A stretch of DNA of 64,000 nucleotides from Clostridia bacterium (GTDB lineage: Bacteria; Bacillota; Clostridia; Christensenellales; Borkfalkiaceae). Made by a program: the position numbers and the translations under genes. Shown here in pieces: positions 1 to 9,567 of this stretch; positions within the stretch are counted from its first letter, which is position 1, and every line of letters starts with the position of its first letter. The DNA lies in contig JAGAIP010000003.1 of assembly GCA_017626495.1 (NCBI GenBank), positions 450,848 through 514,847 of the forward strand, given 5' to 3'. The notes below the pieces were generated by a model that did not search any database, had not been told where the DNA came from, and was given only the letters and a program-made list of their open reading frames with translations.

Positions 1-608
1 TCGTGTCTGTCCGCCGTTCGGATATAGGCTCCGTCTCTCTTGACGAACGGGCGCGCAATCACCCTGCCGACGGGGAGCAGCTCCCTCGCCGCCATACATG
101 CGCGGTATAATTCGCGGGTCGGAATCACGTCCGCGTTTGCGGCGATCTGAAAAACGGAATCCGCTGAGGTGTATACGATCCACTTGCCCGTTCTCTCCTG
201 CTCTTCTCCGTAGTCCTCGATGACCTTCGTACCCGAATAGGGAAGATTGCAGAGCACGCCTCTGCCCGTTCTTTTTTCAAATTCTTCCAATATATCGCTC
301 GGAAATCCGTTCGGATAGGTCGGAAAGGGTTCGTTTAAGACGACCCCTGCGATCTCCCAATGCCCCGTCGTCGTATCTTTGCCCGCGCTCTTTTCCTTTA
401 ATCTGCAATAGGAAGCGATAGGATGCTCCACGCCTCCTTCGCACCCGTCGATGTTGAAGAGTCCGAGTTTTGTAAGGTTGGGCGCGTAAAATTCCTTTTG
501 CTTTGCGACGGAGCGGAGCGTGTTGCTCCCCTCGTCTTTATATTGAGCCGCGTCGGGAAGTTCCCCGATCCCGAAACTGTCTAAAACGATGAGAAAAACG
601 CGTTTCAT
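1..608 (-). CDS. deoB: Phosphopentomutase, N-terminal part (runs off the left edge)
   Basis: Interconverts (deoxy)ribose 1-phosphate and 5-phosphate in nucleoside salvage. About 202 N-terminal residues are visible, from [20 protein letters not shown] onward. Asp10 sits in the first metal-binding motif, and KDTTTGHWE (near residues 78-86) is the family's phospho-threonine loop, normally KDTxTGHWE. The start ATG (606-608) overlaps the stop of deoC in an ATGA junction, so the two are translationally coupled; DeoC cleaves the deoxyribose 5-phosphate that DeoB makes. I translated this frame by hand. The C-terminal half and its metal ligands lie outside the window. Confidence 0.93.
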   Translation of the reverse strand, partial: MKRVFLIVLDSFGIGELPDAAQYKDEGSNTLRSVAKQKEFYAPNLTKLGLFNIDGCEGGVEHPIASYCRLKEKSAGKDTTTGHWEIAGVVLNEPFPTYPNGFPSDILEEFEKRTGRGVLCNLPYSGTKVIEDYGEEQERTGKWIVYTSADSVFQIAANADVIPTRELYRACMAARELLPVGRVIARPFVKRDGAYIRTADRH

Positions 609-1255
609 AAATTTTTCGCGAGCTTTACGACGGCGCTCGTTCCGAGACGGGCGCAACCGAGCGCGAGATAGTCCTCCGCATCCTGCAAAGAACGGATTCC
701 CCCTGCCGCCTTCATCTTTACGCCTTCGCCGATATAGTCGGAAAAGAGCCGAATGTCCTCTCTCGTCGCGCCTGCTTTGGAAAAGCCCGTGCTCGTTTTG
801 ATATAATCCGCCCTCGCCTCGGTCACGAGACGGCACATCGTGATTTTTTCTTCTTCCGTCAAAAGGCACGTTTCGATGATGACTTTCAGGATTTTCCCCT
901 CGCATGCGGCACGCACCGCCTTGATCTCGTCCAGAACGTACGCTTCGTTGCCCTCTTTGAGCATTCCGATATTGATGACCATGTCGATCTCGTCCGCGCC
1001 GTTTTTGACCGCGTCGCGCGTTTCAAAGACTTTGCAAGCCGTGGTGTGGTTGCCGTTGGGAAATCCGATTACCGTACAGACGGCGAGCCTGTCTCCCACG
1101 TACTCCTTCGCCTGTCTGACAAAACAGGGGGGAATGCATACGCTCGCGGTATGATAGTTCATTCCCTCGTCGCAGAGCGCCTTGATTTCGTTCCATGTAG
1201 CCGTCTGCGAAAGAAGCGTATGATCCACTTTATTCAAAAGTTCGGATAAATCCAT
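605..1255 (-). CDS. deoC: Deoxyribose-phosphate aldolase
   Basis: Cytosolic class I aldolase that splits 2-deoxyribose 5-phosphate into glyceraldehyde 3-phosphate and acetaldehyde. At 216 residues it is the usual size for the short bacterial form. The Schiff-base lysine is Lys153 in YIKTSTGF; the second active-site lysine is Lys182 in MKAAGGIR; Asp91 lies in EIDMV. The start is supported by AAGGAGAA just upstream. It is the first gene of a deoC-deoB pair with its own promoter and overlaps deoB by 4 bp. Confidence 0.96.
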   Translation of the reverse strand: MDLSELLNKVDHTLLSQTATWNEIKALCDEGMNYHTASVCIPPCFVRQAKEYVGDRLAVCTVIGFPNGNHTTACKVFETRDAVKNGADEIDMVINIGMLKEGNEAYVLDEIKAVRAACEGKILKVIIETCLLTEEEKITMCRLVTEARADYIKTSTGFSKAGATREDIRLFSDYIGEGVKMKAAGGIRSLQDAEDYLALGCARLGTSAVVKLAKNL

Positions 1256-1278
1256 GCCGTTCTTCTCCTTATACTCTT

Positions 1279-1307
1279 ATTATACATAATTTCAAGCGCG
1301 ATTGCAA
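1279..1307 (-). promoter_or_regulatory. Promoter of deoC-deoB
   Basis: On the minus strand the -35 is TTGCAA (1302-1307) and the -10 is TATAAT (1279-1284), with a 17-bp spacer. Transcription would start about 20 bp before the deoC start codon. Confidence 0.7.
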
Positions 1308-1410
1308 GGGGTGTCGTCATTTTTTTTGAATCGGAACGCATTTTCCGCTTCAATCCGAAAAATCGTTTTTTTCAATCTTCTTTTCCACGTCCGCACGGGC
1401 AAAAAATCCG

Positions 1411-1439
1411 TTGACAAATCCGACCTTTTGCATTAGAAT
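1411..1439 (+). promoter_or_regulatory. Promoter of ilvB-ilvN-ilvD
   Basis: TTGACA (1411-1416), 17-bp spacer, TAGAAT (1434-1439). The leader of about 75 nt shows no T-box. It holds a small hairpin (CCTTTCCG/CGGAAAGG) and an 18-codon frame (1465-1521) whose stop overlaps the ilvB start; that frame has no good ribosome site and is not rich in Leu/Ile/Val, so I do not call it an attenuator peptide. Confidence 0.7.
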
Positions 1440-1517
1440 AGAACAAATACTGATACCATATATAATGAATAATGATACGTTTCCTTTCCGAGCGGAAAGG
1501 AGATACGGAGGAAAACC

Positions 1518-3167
1518 ATGAAATTATCGGGAGCAGATCTTCTCATCACCTGTTTGAAAGAACAGGGAGTCGATACCATTTTCGGCTATCCGGGAGGGGC
1601 AGTTTTGGACATTTACGACGCACTCTACCGCGACGGAACGATTAACCACGTTCTGACCGCGCACGAGCAGGGGGCGTCGCACGCCGCGGACGGCTATGCG
1701 AGAAAGACGGGCAAAGTGGGCGTTTGTTTTGCCACCAGCGGACCGGGCGCAACCAACCTCGTCACGGGAATCGCAACCGCATATATGGATTCTATCCCCC
1801 TCGTCGCCGTCACGGGCAACGTAGGGCTCAATTTCCTCGGAAGAGACTCCTTTCAGGAGGTAGATATTTGCGGCATCACCATGCCCATCACAAAGCATAA
1901 CTTCATCGTAAAAGATATCTCCGAACTCGCGGAGGCGATCAGAGACGCGTTCTTCATCGCAAATTCGGGAAGAAAGGGTCCCGTCCTCATCGACATTCTC
2001 AAAAACGTACAGACGCAGACCATCGACTACGAACCTATCGAAAAGATGACCTACGTTCCCAAGCAGATCTCCGCGTCCAACGTCGAACAGATCGCGCGAG
2101 CTCTCAACAAAGCGGAGCGTCCCCTCATCATGGCGGGCGGCGGAATCATCGCCGCGGAGGCGGAAGAAGAGCTTCTCGCTTTCGCCAAAAAGATGGGTGC
2201 GCCCGTCGCGATGACCATGATGGGACTGGGATCGATCCCCTCTTCTGACGCTCTCTCCCTCGGCATGATCGGAATGCACGGCACGCACGCCTCCGCAAAG
2301 GCTTGCCTTACGGCGGACACCATCATTGCCGTCGGCACGCGTTTTTCCGACCGCGTTGCGCTCAACCGCGATAAATTCGCCGCAGGCAGAAAGGTCATTC
2401 AGATCGACATCGACGCCGCGGAAATCAATAAAAACGTCAGCGTGGACTACTCCCTGCTCGGCGACGTCAAGGTAGCCCTGCAAGAGCTGTTGCCCCTCAT
2501 CGAGGTAAAAGACAGAACGCAATGGACGAACGGCTGTATCGAGAGAAAGAGAGACGACGTCGTGAAAGCCCCCATCGAGGCGTATAAGATCTTAAAAGCC
2601 GCAAGTAAAATTTTCCCCGTGGATACCCCCGTCGCGACGGACGTCGGGCAGCACCAGATGTGGACGGCTCAGTTCTATCCCATCGAGTTCCCCCGTCAGC
2701 TCGCAACCAGCGGCGGACTCGGAACGATGGGCTACGGCATGGGCGCGGCGATGGGCATGTGCTACGGCTCGGGAATGAAAAAGACCATTCTCGTCACGGG
2801 AGACGGCTCGTTCAATATGAACATGAACGAACTTTCCACCATGGTAACGCACAATCTTCCCATCGTCATTCTTCTCATGAACAATTCCGTACTCGGCATG
2901 GTTCGTCAGTGGCAGAAAATCTTCTATGAGAGAAGATTCTCGCAGACCACCCTTCAAAAGAAGACGGATTATGTGAAGTTCGCAGAAAGTTTCGGCGCTA
3001 CGGGACTTACGATCGCCTCGGAAGAGGACATCGTTCCCGTTTTGAAACAGGCGCTCGCCGCGGAAGGTCCCGTACTCGTCGATTGCAAGATCAGTCCCGA
3101 CGACAACGCCCTTCCCATGATCAAACCGGGTCAGACTTACGAAACCCAGATCGACACGATGGAGTAA
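1518..3167 (+). CDS. ilvB: Acetolactate synthase, large catalytic subunit
   Basis: Thiamine-diphosphate enzyme that condenses pyruvate with pyruvate or 2-oxobutyrate, the first common step of valine/leucine and isoleucine synthesis. The protein has 549 residues in three ThDP-family domains. The catalytic glutamate is Glu50 (TAHEQGASHAADGY). The ThDP-binding motif starts at GDG (428-430) and ends about 29 residues later in MNN. The start is set by CGGAGGAAAACC before the ATG. The regulatory subunit follows 4 bp later. The length and the adjoining ACT subunit argue for the biosynthetic enzyme rather than the catabolic AlsS type. Confidence 0.97.
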   Translation: MKLSGADLLITCLKEQGVDTIFGYPGGAVLDIYDALYRDGTINHVLTAHEQGASHAADGYARKTGKVGVCFATSGPGATNLVTGIATAYMDSIPLVAVTGNVGLNFLGRDSFQEVDICGITMPITKHNFIVKDISELAEAIRDAFFIANSGRKGPVLIDILKNVQTQTIDYEPIEKMTYVPKQISASNVEQIARALNKAERPLIMAGGGIIAAEAEEELLAFAKKMGAPVAMTMMGLGSIPSSDALSLGMIGMHGTHASAKACLTADTIIAVGTRFSDRVALNRDKFAAGRKVIQIDIDAAEINKNVSVDYSLLGDVKVALQELLPLIEVKDRTQWTNGCIERKRDDVVKAPIEAYKILKAASKIFPVDTPVATDVGQHQMWTAQFYPIEFPRQLATSGGLGTMGYGMGAAMGMCYGSGMKKTILVTGDGSFNMNMNELSTMVTHNLPIVILLMNNSVLGMVRQWQKIFYERRFSQTTLQKKTDYVKFAESFGATGLTIASEEDIVPVLKQALAAEGPVLVDCKISPDDNALPMIKPGQTYETQIDTME

Positions 3168-3171
3168 AACT

Positions 3172-3690
3172 ATGCAATATACGATCAGCGCACTTGTCAC
3201 CAACAGAAGCGGTGTTCTTACCAAAATTTCGGGGCTCTTCTCCCGCAGAGGCTTTAACATCGAATCTCTATCCGTTTGCAATACGGAAGATCCCAACCTT
3301 TCCCGCATGACCATCGTCCTCAACGGAGACGATTACACCCTTGAACAGATGATTAAACAGATGGATAAGGTCATCGAGGTCAAAAAAATCATGCAGGCGG
3401 AGGAAAACGAGAGCATTTTCAGAGAATTGCTCCTCATCAAAGTATCCGCCGCGCCCGAAATTCGCAATCAAATCGTCGAGATCAAGGAAATCTACAAGGC
3501 AAAGGTCGTCGACCTCTCTCCCGAATCCATGATCCTCGAACTGACGGGCGAACCCAACAAGCTCGACGCATTTATCCGCGTCATTCAACCTTACGGCATT
3601 CTTGAAATGGCGAGAACGGGCGTTACCGCCCTTACTCGCGGAGAAAAATGCATCAAGGACGTCGCCAGCTACGAAGATATTATCATGTGA
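3172..3690 (+). CDS. ilvN: Acetolactate synthase, small regulatory subunit
   Basis: Regulatory partner of IlvB that carries valine feedback inhibition and raises activity in the holoenzyme. It has 172 residues: an N-terminal ACT domain (about 3-75, beginning YTISALVTNRSGVLTKISGL) and the C-terminal domain typical of the long IlvN/IlvH form. It starts 4 bp after ilvB, so expression is surely coupled. Valine inhibition is known for the family and is not shown by this sequence. Confidence 0.96.
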   Translation: MQYTISALVTNRSGVLTKISGLFSRRGFNIESLSVCNTEDPNLSRMTIVLNGDDYTLEQMIKQMDKVIEVKKIMQAEENESIFRELLLIKVSAAPEIRNQIVEIKEIYKAKVVDLSPESMILELTGEPNKLDAFIRVIQPYGILEMARTGVTALTRGEKCIKDVASYEDIIM

Positions 3691-3699
3691 GGCATAACA

Positions 3700-5361
3700 A
3701 TGGCTAATTTATTTTCCAACGGAACGGCGATGAGCTCGCAGCGTTCCCTTTTGAAAGCGCTCGGCTGGACGGACAGCGAGATGCAAAAACCCATCGTCGG
3801 AATCATCTGCGCGCAGAGCGAGATTATTCCCGGACACATGGAATTAAACAAAATCGCGCGCGCCGCCGCCGAAGGCGTCATCGCGGCAGGCGGTAAACCC
3901 GTCATCGTTCCGTCCATCGGCGTATGCGACGGAATCGCCATGGGACACGCGGGCATGAAGTATTCTCTCCCCTCCCGTGAAATCATTGCGGACAGCGCGG
4001 AAATTCTCTGCCGTGCGCACGCATTCGACGCCGCCGTGTATATCGGCAACTGCGATAAAATCATTCCCGGCATGCTCATGGCTGCCGCAAGAGTCAACAT
4101 TCCGGCGATTTTCGTTTCGGGCGGCCCTATGCTTGCAGGACACGTTCACGGCAAAAAGACCTCCCTTTCCACCATGTTCGAGGAAGTCGGCGCATACAAC
4201 GCAGGAAAAATCGACGCAAAGGAACTGCACGCCTTTGAATGCAACGCCTGTCCCACCTGCGGTTCCTGTTCGGGTATGTTCACCGCAAACAGCCTGAACT
4301 GTCTGACCGAAGCGCTCGGCATGGCGCTCCCCGGAAACGGAACCATTCCCGCCGTATACTCCGCGCGCCTTGCGCTCGCTAAAATGACGGGCGAAGCCGT
4401 CATGGAACTTTTGAGAAGAAACATCCGTCCTTTGGACATTCTCACGCCCAAGGCGTTCAAGAATGCGGAGACGGTCGATATGGCAATCGGCGCTTCGACG
4501 AACACCATACTTCACCTGTTGGCTCTCGCGCAGGAGGCTGGACTTTCCGAAGAGCAAATTTCCATCGACACGATGAACGAAATCTCCGTCCGCACACCCA
4601 ACCTGTGCCGCCTCGCGCCCGCAGGAGAGCACTACATCGAGGAACTCAACGAAGCAGGCGGTATCTCCGCGGTTTTGAAAGAGCTTGAAGACGGCGGTCT
4701 CATCGATTCTTCCGTCCTGACCGTTGCAGGCAAGACCATGCACGAAGTCATTGCAGACGCGAAAAACATGAATCCCGAAATCATTCGTCCCCTCGACAAT
4801 CCCTATTCTTCCTACGGCGGACTTGCCATTTTGAAAGGCAACCTCGCGCAAGAGGGCTGTGTGGTCAAAAAGAGCGCGGTCGATCCCAAGATGTACGTAC
4901 ATACGGGCAAGGCTCGCGTATTCAACTCCGAAGAGGATGCGATGGAAGCGATTTCCACCAACAAAATCAACAAGGGAGAAGTCGTCGTCATCCGCTACGA
5001 AGGCCCTAAGGGCGGACCCGGCATGCGCGAAATGCTCTCCCCCACCTCCGCCATCGTCGGCGCAGGGTTGGGCGCGGACGTTGCGCTCATCACCGACGGA
5101 AGATTTTCGGGAGCAACGAGAGGCGCGGCAATCGGGCACGTCTGTCCCGAGGCGGCGGCAGGAGGACTCATCGGGCTCGTCGAAGAGGGCGATCTGATTT
5201 CCATCGACATTCCGAACTGTAAACTCGAACTTCTCGTCTCCGACGAAGTGATCGAGGAGAGAAGAAAGAACTTCGTTCCCCTCGTCAAGGAAGTTGACGG
5301 CTATCTCAGAAGATACCGCGACGCGGTTTCCTCCGCGTCCAAGGGAGCAGTCAGAAAATAA
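3700..5361 (+). CDS. ilvD: Dihydroxy-acid dehydratase
   Basis: Fe-S enzyme that dehydrates 2,3-dihydroxy acids to the 2-oxo acid precursors of valine and isoleucine. The length is 553 residues. IlvD/Edd signature 1 is present as [14 protein letters not shown], the cluster region as [13 protein letters not shown], and signature 2 as [12 protein letters not shown]. It is the last gene of the operon, 9 bp behind ilvN. The reductoisomerase IlvC, which acts between IlvBN and IlvD, is not here and must be elsewhere. Confidence 0.97.
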   Translation: MANLFSNGTAMSSQRSLLKALGWTDSEMQKPIVGIICAQSEIIPGHMELNKIARAAAEGVIAAGGKPVIVPSIGVCDGIAMGHAGMKYSLPSREIIADSAEILCRAHAFDAAVYIGNCDKIIPGMLMAAARVNIPAIFVSGGPMLAGHVHGKKTSLSTMFEEVGAYNAGKIDAKELHAFECNACPTCGSCSGMFTANSLNCLTEALGMALPGNGTIPAVYSARLALAKMTGEAVMELLRRNIRPLDILTPKAFKNAETVDMAIGASTNTILHLLALAQEAGLSEEQISIDTMNEISVRTPNLCRLAPAGEHYIEELNEAGGISAVLKELEDGGLIDSSVLTVAGKTMHEVIADAKNMNPEIIRPLDNPYSSYGGLAILKGNLAQEGCVVKKSAVDPKMYVHTGKARVFNSEEDAMEAISTNKINKGEVVVIRYEGPKGGPGMREMLSPTSAIVGAGLGADVALITDGRFSGATRGAAIGHVCPEAAAGGLIGLVEEGDLISIDIPNCKLELLVSDEVIEERRKNFVPLVKEVDGYLRRYRDAVSSASKGAVRK

Positions 5362-5430
5362 CCGCTCGGCGCGCATGGCGATTCCTTTCAGATTCGCCTG
5401 CGCTCGGACGCTCATATTTGAGATCAAAAA

Positions 5431-5460
5431 AAGGTTGCGTCCTGCCGACGCAACCTTTTC
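5431..5460 (+). terminator. Intrinsic terminator after ilvD
   Basis: A perfect 11-bp stem (AAGGTTGCGTC / GACGCAACCTT) with a 5-nt loop, followed by TTTTC and more pyrimidines. The rest of the gap up to the promoter at 5699 holds nothing I can recognise. Confidence 0.85.
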
Positions 5461-5698
5461 TTCCCTCTTTTTCACGATGCTCATCGCAGGCAAACGATCA
5501 AATTTGTTTTTGCTCGTCGCGCCGATGCGGAATAAACGAATCCGTCTTTGGGTATCATGAACAAAAAGAAGTTTCGCCATTCCCTCGGAGATCGTCCTCT
5601 TTGAAAAACGATGTGGTTTTTGCATTGTTACGGCAATCCGTTCGTTCTCATACGCAAACGGCGTTAGCTCGATTCTCGACGAGAGGAGCGAAAGGTTC

Positions 5699-5727
5699 TT
5701 GACAAATTCCGACAAGCGGAATATAAT
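5699..5727 (+). promoter_or_regulatory. Consensus promoter of the zinc-ribbon membrane protein
   Basis: TTGACA (5699-5704), 17 bp, TATAAT (5722-5727): a perfect housekeeping promoter with a start point about 13 nt before the ATG. Confidence 0.85.
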
Positions 5728-5746
5728 ACATCAATAAGGAGGCATT

Positions 5747-6661
5747 ATGGGAACCGTATCCATTGTTTTTTTGTTTCTCATCTATCTGCTGGTCACGGCG
5801 GCATTCTTTTCCGTCGCGCATCTGTACGGAAATTTTATCGCTACGCTCACGGGAGGCATGTTCTATTTTCACCTCGTGCTGTTATGCCTCGTCCTTCTGA
5901 TCATCTGGGCGGGATGGATCTTTTTCACCGTAAAATATCTCCGCTATGCAACAAAAAAACACAATATGTTCAAAAAAGTGGATAAATACGGACTGAAAAG
6001 CACGTCCGCTTTCGGAATCGGAACGCTTGCCGTTCTCTCCATCGCCATGGCGCTTATCTACGTATTCATGCTCCTGAATAAAGAAAACCCTGTCGTGCGC
6101 GCAACGACGTTCGTCATCGTAATCTCCTACGCAGTGCTCAATTATATCGGCTATATTTGGATGTGGGGGAGATGTCAGACGTATCAGTGGTGTCCGAAAT
6201 GCGGAAGGTTCTGGGGAAAGAGCTATTACGTCGCCGACGAAATCGGACGGGAAACGCATGAGTTTCGCTACAAGGAGAGAGAACGCGCCTCTACCGTGGA
6301 GAACGCGAAGGGCGAACTCGTCGCGTCCGTCTACAACGACGTGGAAAAGACGGGCTATAACGTGCGCTACTATTACCGTCTCCGCCATCATTGCAAGTAC
6401 TGCGGCGACTGGGAAGAGCAAATCAACATCGATAAACCTACAATGTTCGACGGCGCATGGATCGAACCTTACGACTCGCACGACGTGACCGAACACATCA
6501 ACGTGACGCTGACGGGAACGCAACCGCAAATGCCCGAATCCCCTGCCACGCCGATTCCCCCTGCGCAAAACCCCACGCGGCTGAACGGAGCCGTCACAGG
6601 CAACGCCCTGAACGACGTGGCGTTGCAACAGCTCTACGCCCCCGAGGACGACAACAAATAA
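5747..6661 (+). CDS. Membrane protein with cytosolic zinc-ribbon-like cysteines, function unknown
   Basis: A 304-residue protein with four hydrophobic segments (about 3-27, 36-62, 87-110, 119-140), then a soluble tail. The tail has two CxxC knuckles (Cys149/Cys152 in WCPKCG; Cys216/Cys219 in HHCKYCG) separated by a charged insertion, as in a zinc ribbon, and ends in a proline-rich stretch. It has a perfect promoter, an AAGGAGG ribosome site and its own terminator, so it is a single-gene unit. I do not recognise a named family and assign no function. Confidence 0.8.
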   Translation: MGTVSIVFLFLIYLLVTAAFFSVAHLYGNFIATLTGGMFYFHLVLLCLVLLIIWAGWIFFTVKYLRYATKKHNMFKKVDKYGLKSTSAFGIGTLAVLSIAMALIYVFMLLNKENPVVRATTFVIVISYAVLNYIGYIWMWGRCQTYQWCPKCGRFWGKSYYVADEIGRETHEFRYKERERASTVENAKGELVASVYNDVEKTGYNVRYYYRLRHHCKYCGDWEEQINIDKPTMFDGAWIEPYDSHDVTEHINVTLTGTQPQMPESPATPIPPAQNPTRLNGAVTGNALNDVALQQLYAPEDDNK

Positions 6662-6668
6662 GAGTTTT

Positions 6669-6694
6669 GCCCGAAGCAGTCTGCTTCGGGCTTA
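6669..6694. terminator. Terminator between convergent genes
   Basis: GCCCGAAGCAG pairs with CTGCTTCGGGC (6669-6691). It lies between the end of the membrane-protein gene and the end of the opposing XRE gene. The T tract is short. Confidence 0.6.
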
Positions 6695-6698
6695 AAAT

Positions 6699-6905
6699 TT
6701 ATTCGAAATAAAAGAGTTCTTCGAACTTCTTGTCGAGCGCGATGCACAGAATGAGCGCAAGCTTTGCCGTAGGATTGAACTGTCCCGTCTCAATGGAAGT
6801 GATGGTATTTCTCGAAACCCCCACCAGCTCGGCAAGTTGAGATTGAGAATATCCCCTCTCCGTTCTCGCCTGTTTCAGATTATTTTTCAGTTTCAAATCG
6901 TTCAT
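6699..6905 (-). CDS. Small XRE-family repressor-type regulator
   Basis: A 68-residue protein that is almost only a helix-turn-helix domain: LKQARTERGYSQSQLAELVG followed by VSRNTITSIETGQFNPTAK. I place the start at the ATG (6903-6905) that overlaps the stop of the upstream membrane gene (ATGA), giving the MNDLKLKNNLKQ N-terminus typical of this family. Such single-domain regulators usually pair with a small membrane protein and repress their own operon; the repeats at 7240 and 7270 are candidate operators. Confidence 0.9.
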   Translation of the reverse strand: MNDLKLKNNLKQARTERGYSQSQLAELVGVSRNTITSIETGQFNPTAKLALILCIALDKKFEELFYFE

Positions 6906-7228
6906 GCATTCACCCTTGAAACCACGTAAAAAACGATAAACGCGACGGCGAGCGCCCACTCGATGAGTCCGAAGAAAAGTTCGTGTTTCTTTTTGAGCAG
7001 GCAAAATTTTACAAACAGCGTCGTTCCCGTAATCGAAAGATACACGCCGAACGCGACGCACATGGTCGGTATATCGTCAAAGACGACTGAAAGCACGATA
7101 AAGAGAGCGCAGACGAGCCCTCCGACCGCAGAGCCGACGTTTGTCGCCCTGCCGAGTGCAAAATGCTCCCTTTCGTCCCCGTTTTTATTTTCTGCCCTGC
7201 TCTTTTCTAAAACCGTTTGCTTGTCCAT
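6902..7228 (-). CDS. Small membrane protein paired with the XRE regulator
   Basis: A 108-residue protein with a charged N-terminus (about 30 residues) and four predicted membrane segments from residue ~31 to the end (GSAVGGLVCALFIVLSVVF, then MCVAFGVYLSITGTTLF, then FFGLIEWALAVAFIVFYVV). The start is set by AAGGAGAAGCAAT before ATG 7226-7228. It is the first gene of the pair and overlaps the regulator by 4 bp. Pairs of a small XRE protein and a 3-4 segment membrane protein are common in Firmicutes; their role is mostly unknown. Confidence 0.8.
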   Translation of the reverse strand: MDKQTVLEKSRAENKNGDEREHFALGRATNVGSAVGGLVCALFIVLSVVFDDIPTMCVAFGVYLSITGTTLFVKFCLLKKKHELFFGLIEWALAVAFIVFYVVSRVNA

Positions 7229-7239
7229 ATTGCTTCTCC

Positions 7240-7289
7240 TTGCCAAGTTTACTTTACATTATTGTAGCATTGCCAAGTTTTCTTGTCAA
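7240..7289 (-). promoter_or_regulatory. Promoter with two direct-repeat operators
   Basis: On the minus strand, TTGACA (7284-7289), 17 bp, TACAAT (7261-7266). The 11-mer AAACTTGGCAA occurs twice: inside the spacer (7270-7280) and just downstream of the start point (7240-7250), exactly 30 bp apart. This placement suits autorepression by the XRE protein of the same operon. Confidence 0.65.
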
Positions 7290-7301
7290 GCAATTTCAAA
7301 G

Positions 7302-7325
7302 AAAAAACGCGTTAAACGCGTTTTT
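7302..7325 (-). terminator. Terminator of the LysR gene
   Basis: 9-bp stem AAAAACGCG / CGCGTTTTT with a 5-nt loop; its 5' arm overlaps the LysR stop codon, and six T follow on the minus strand. Confidence 0.65.
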
Positions 7326-8172
7326 AATTTAATCCGAGAGATTCCAGCCGCTTTTCCACGCCCGAATTCAAGTGGTAAATGCGGTAAATTTCGATTTCGG
7401 GATTTTCCATATCGAGAAGAGGTACGATTTGCAGTTTTCCCTCCTCGACGTACTTTTGCACGAGTTTTCTGGGCAGGAAGGAATATCCGAGCCCTGCGAC
7501 GAGATAGGGAATGAGTTTCGTGGAGTTATCGATTTCAAGCTCGAAAGCGGCATGCTGAGGGAATAGTTCTCTGACGAACGAGCCGATTTCCTGCAAAGCG
7601 AAGTTACACATCAAAAATTTGAGGTCGGAGAACTGTTCGGTACGGATTCCTTCGGGATATTCGTTGGTTTGGGGAGACGTGACGAGCACGAGCTCATCGC
7701 GGTCGTACGCTTCGCAGACGTACCCTGCCTTATTGAATGACTGGAAGGAATATACGACGTCGAGGAGCTTATCCTGCAATCTCTGCAACATATCGCTCGC
7801 GTGTCCGAGTACGATTTCAAAAGAAACGCCGCCCTTTCTCAGGCAAGTCATGATCTTTTCTTCCCAGAAAGATTCATACACCGCGTTGGGAAGTCCGATA
7901 CGGAGTTTATCCGAACGAACGACGTGCACCTCTTTGAGACACGCGTCTTCGAGTTCGAGGATTCTCTGCACGTAGTCGAGAAAAATCGCACCCTCGGGGG
8001 TCAAAGACAAATTTTTACTGTCGCGGAGAAAAAGTTTCTTTCCGATTTCCCGTTCAAGCTCGGCGATACGATTCGTGACCGTGGATTGTGCGATGAAAAG
8101 ACGCTCCGCCGTCTGGGTGAAGTTTTTCAGTTTGGACAAAAGGACGAACGTCTTTAAGTTCTCGCTGTTCAT
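7324..8172 (-). CDS. LysR-family transcription regulator, divergent from leuC
   Basis: 282 residues from the chosen start. An N-terminal winged helix-turn-helix (LKTFVLLSKLKNFTQTAERL, then AQSTVTNRIAELEREIGKKL) is followed by a periplasmic-binding-like effector domain (about 85-282). An upstream in-frame ATG exists, but GGAGG sits 5 bp before the second ATG (8170-8172), so I use that one. It is transcribed away from leuC with about 130 bp between them, the classical layout for a LysR activator of the neighbouring operon. Control of leuCDB is inference from position. Confidence 0.92.
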   Translation of the reverse strand: MNSENLKTFVLLSKLKNFTQTAERLFIAQSTVTNRIAELEREIGKKLFLRDSKNLSLTPEGAIFLDYVQRILELEDACLKEVHVVRSDKLRIGLPNAVYESFWEEKIMTCLRKGGVSFEIVLGHASDMLQRLQDKLLDVVYSFQSFNKAGYVCEAYDRDELVLVTSPQTNEYPEGIRTEQFSDLKFLMCNFALQEIGSFVRELFPQHAAFELEIDNSTKLIPYLVAGLGYSFLPRKLVQKYVEEGKLQIVPLLDMENPEIEIYRIYHLNSGVEKRLESLGLN

Positions 8173-8208
8173 GACATCCTCCATTAGTAAAAAAAATGAT
8201 TGTAATTA

Positions 8209-8259
8209 GATATATTCAAATATCAAATTGTTGAATTATTGTACCACAAGTGATATAAT
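8209..8259 (+). promoter_or_regulatory. leuC promoter with a candidate LysR site
   Basis: TTGAAT (8231-8236), 17 bp, TATAAT (8254-8259). Just upstream is the dyad GATATATTCAAATATC (8209-8224), an AT-rich inverted repeat with GATAT/ATATC arms of the kind LysR regulators bind. Confidence 0.55.
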
Positions 8260-8301
8260 ATTGCAAGAATATTTTACAGGATTTTAGGAGTTTTTTATTT
8301 T

Positions 8302-9558
8302 ATGGGAATGACTATGTCTCAAAAGATCCTCGCAGCCCACGCGCATCTCGATTCCGTGAAGGCAGGGCAACTCATCAACGCGGATCTTGACCTCGTACTT
8401 GCCAACGACATTACCGCCCCCGTCGCCATCAACGAAATGAAAAAGGCAGGCGGATGCGTTCTCTGTAAAGATAAAATCGCGCTCGTCATGGATCACTTTA
8501 CGCCCAACAAAGACATCAAAGCGGCGGAGCAGGTAAAAAACACGAGAGCGTTTGCAAAGGAACAAGAAATCACCCACTTCTACGACGTGGGAAAAATGGG
8601 AATCGAACACGCCCTGCTCCCCGAGCAGGGACTTGTCTGTGCAGGCGACTGCGTCATCGGCGCGGACAGCCATACCTGTACCTACGGCGCGATCGGCGCG
8701 TTCTCCACGGGCGTCGGCTCCACCGACATGGCGGCAGGCATGATGACCCAACAGTGCTGGTTCAAAGTTCCGTCCGCAATCAAATTCGTCTTGAAAGGCG
8801 CGCTTGCCCCTTTCGTTACGGGTAAGGACGTTATTCTGCACATCATCGGGCTCATCGGTGTGGACGGCGCGCTGTATCGTTCCATGGAATTTGTCGGCGA
8901 AGGCGTAAAGGCGCTTTCCATCGACGACAGATTCACCATCTGCAACATGGCGATCGAGGCGGGAGCGAAAAACGGTATTTTCCCCGTTGACGAAATCACC
9001 CTCTCTTACCTTTCCGAGCACTGCAAAAAGACGCCCGTCGTCTATGAGGCGGACGAGGACGCCGAATACGAACGCACGATCGAAATCGATCTGAGCGCGC
9101 TCAAACCCACCGTCTCTTTCCCTCATCTTCCCGAAAATACCAAGACGCCCGAAGAATGGGACGACAGAGACATTCATCAGGTCGTCATCGGCTCTTGCAC
9201 GAACGGAAGAATTTCGGATCTCCGTCAGGCGGCGGAAGTACTTGCAGACAGACAGGTTCATGAAAACGTGCGCTGCATCATCATTCCGGCTACGCAGGAG
9301 ATCTATTTGCAGGCGATCAGAGAGGGGCTTGTGGAAACGTTCATCAAGGCAGGCGCTATCGTCTCCGCGCCCACTTGCGGCCCCTGCCTCGGCGGACACA
9401 TGGGCATTTTGGCGGCAGGCGAGAGAGCCGTATCCACCACGAACAGAAACTTCGTCGGAAGAATGGGACATATTACTTCCGAAGTTTACCTTGCGTCCCC
9501 TTACGTTGCGGCGGCGTCCGCCGTCCTCGGTAAGATCGCTACCCCCGATATGCTTTAA
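8302..9558 (+). CDS. leuC: 3-isopropylmalate dehydratase, large subunit
   Basis: Aconitase-family 4Fe-4S enzyme that isomerises 2- to 3-isopropylmalate in leucine synthesis. At 418 residues it is the shorter HacA-like LeuC type, which works with a small LeuD of about 160 residues, and that is what follows. Cluster ligands are Cys299 (GSCTNGR), Cys359 and Cys362 (CGPC). It begins [10 protein letters not shown], the usual start; the AGGAG box is 11 nt upstream, slightly far. It is the first gene of leuC-leuD-leuB. Confidence 0.96.
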   Translation: MGMTMSQKILAAHAHLDSVKAGQLINADLDLVLANDITAPVAINEMKKAGGCVLCKDKIALVMDHFTPNKDIKAAEQVKNTRAFAKEQEITHFYDVGKMGIEHALLPEQGLVCAGDCVIGADSHTCTYGAIGAFSTGVGSTDMAAGMMTQQCWFKVPSAIKFVLKGALAPFVTGKDVILHIIGLIGVDGALYRSMEFVGEGVKALSIDDRFTICNMAIEAGAKNGIFPVDEITLSYLSEHCKKTPVVYEADEDAEYERTIEIDLSALKPTVSFPHLPENTKTPEEWDDRDIHQVVIGSCTNGRISDLRQAAEVLADRQVHENVRCIIIPATQEIYLQAIREGLVETFIKAGAIVSAPTCGPCLGGHMGILAAGERAVSTTNRNFVGRMGHITSEVYLASPYVAAASAVLGKIATPDML

Positions 9559-9567
9559 GGAGAAATT

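Noticed and set aside
1465..1521. 18-codon frame in the ilvB leader ending at the ilvB start codon
   Set aside because: No ribosome site, and no cluster of Leu, Ile or Val codons; the overlap may be chance.
3844..5715. Very long minus-strand open frame (over 600 codons) opposite ilvD
   Set aside because: Antisense of a strongly conserved gene with biased codons; composition is rich in Arg, Cys and His and shows no domain.
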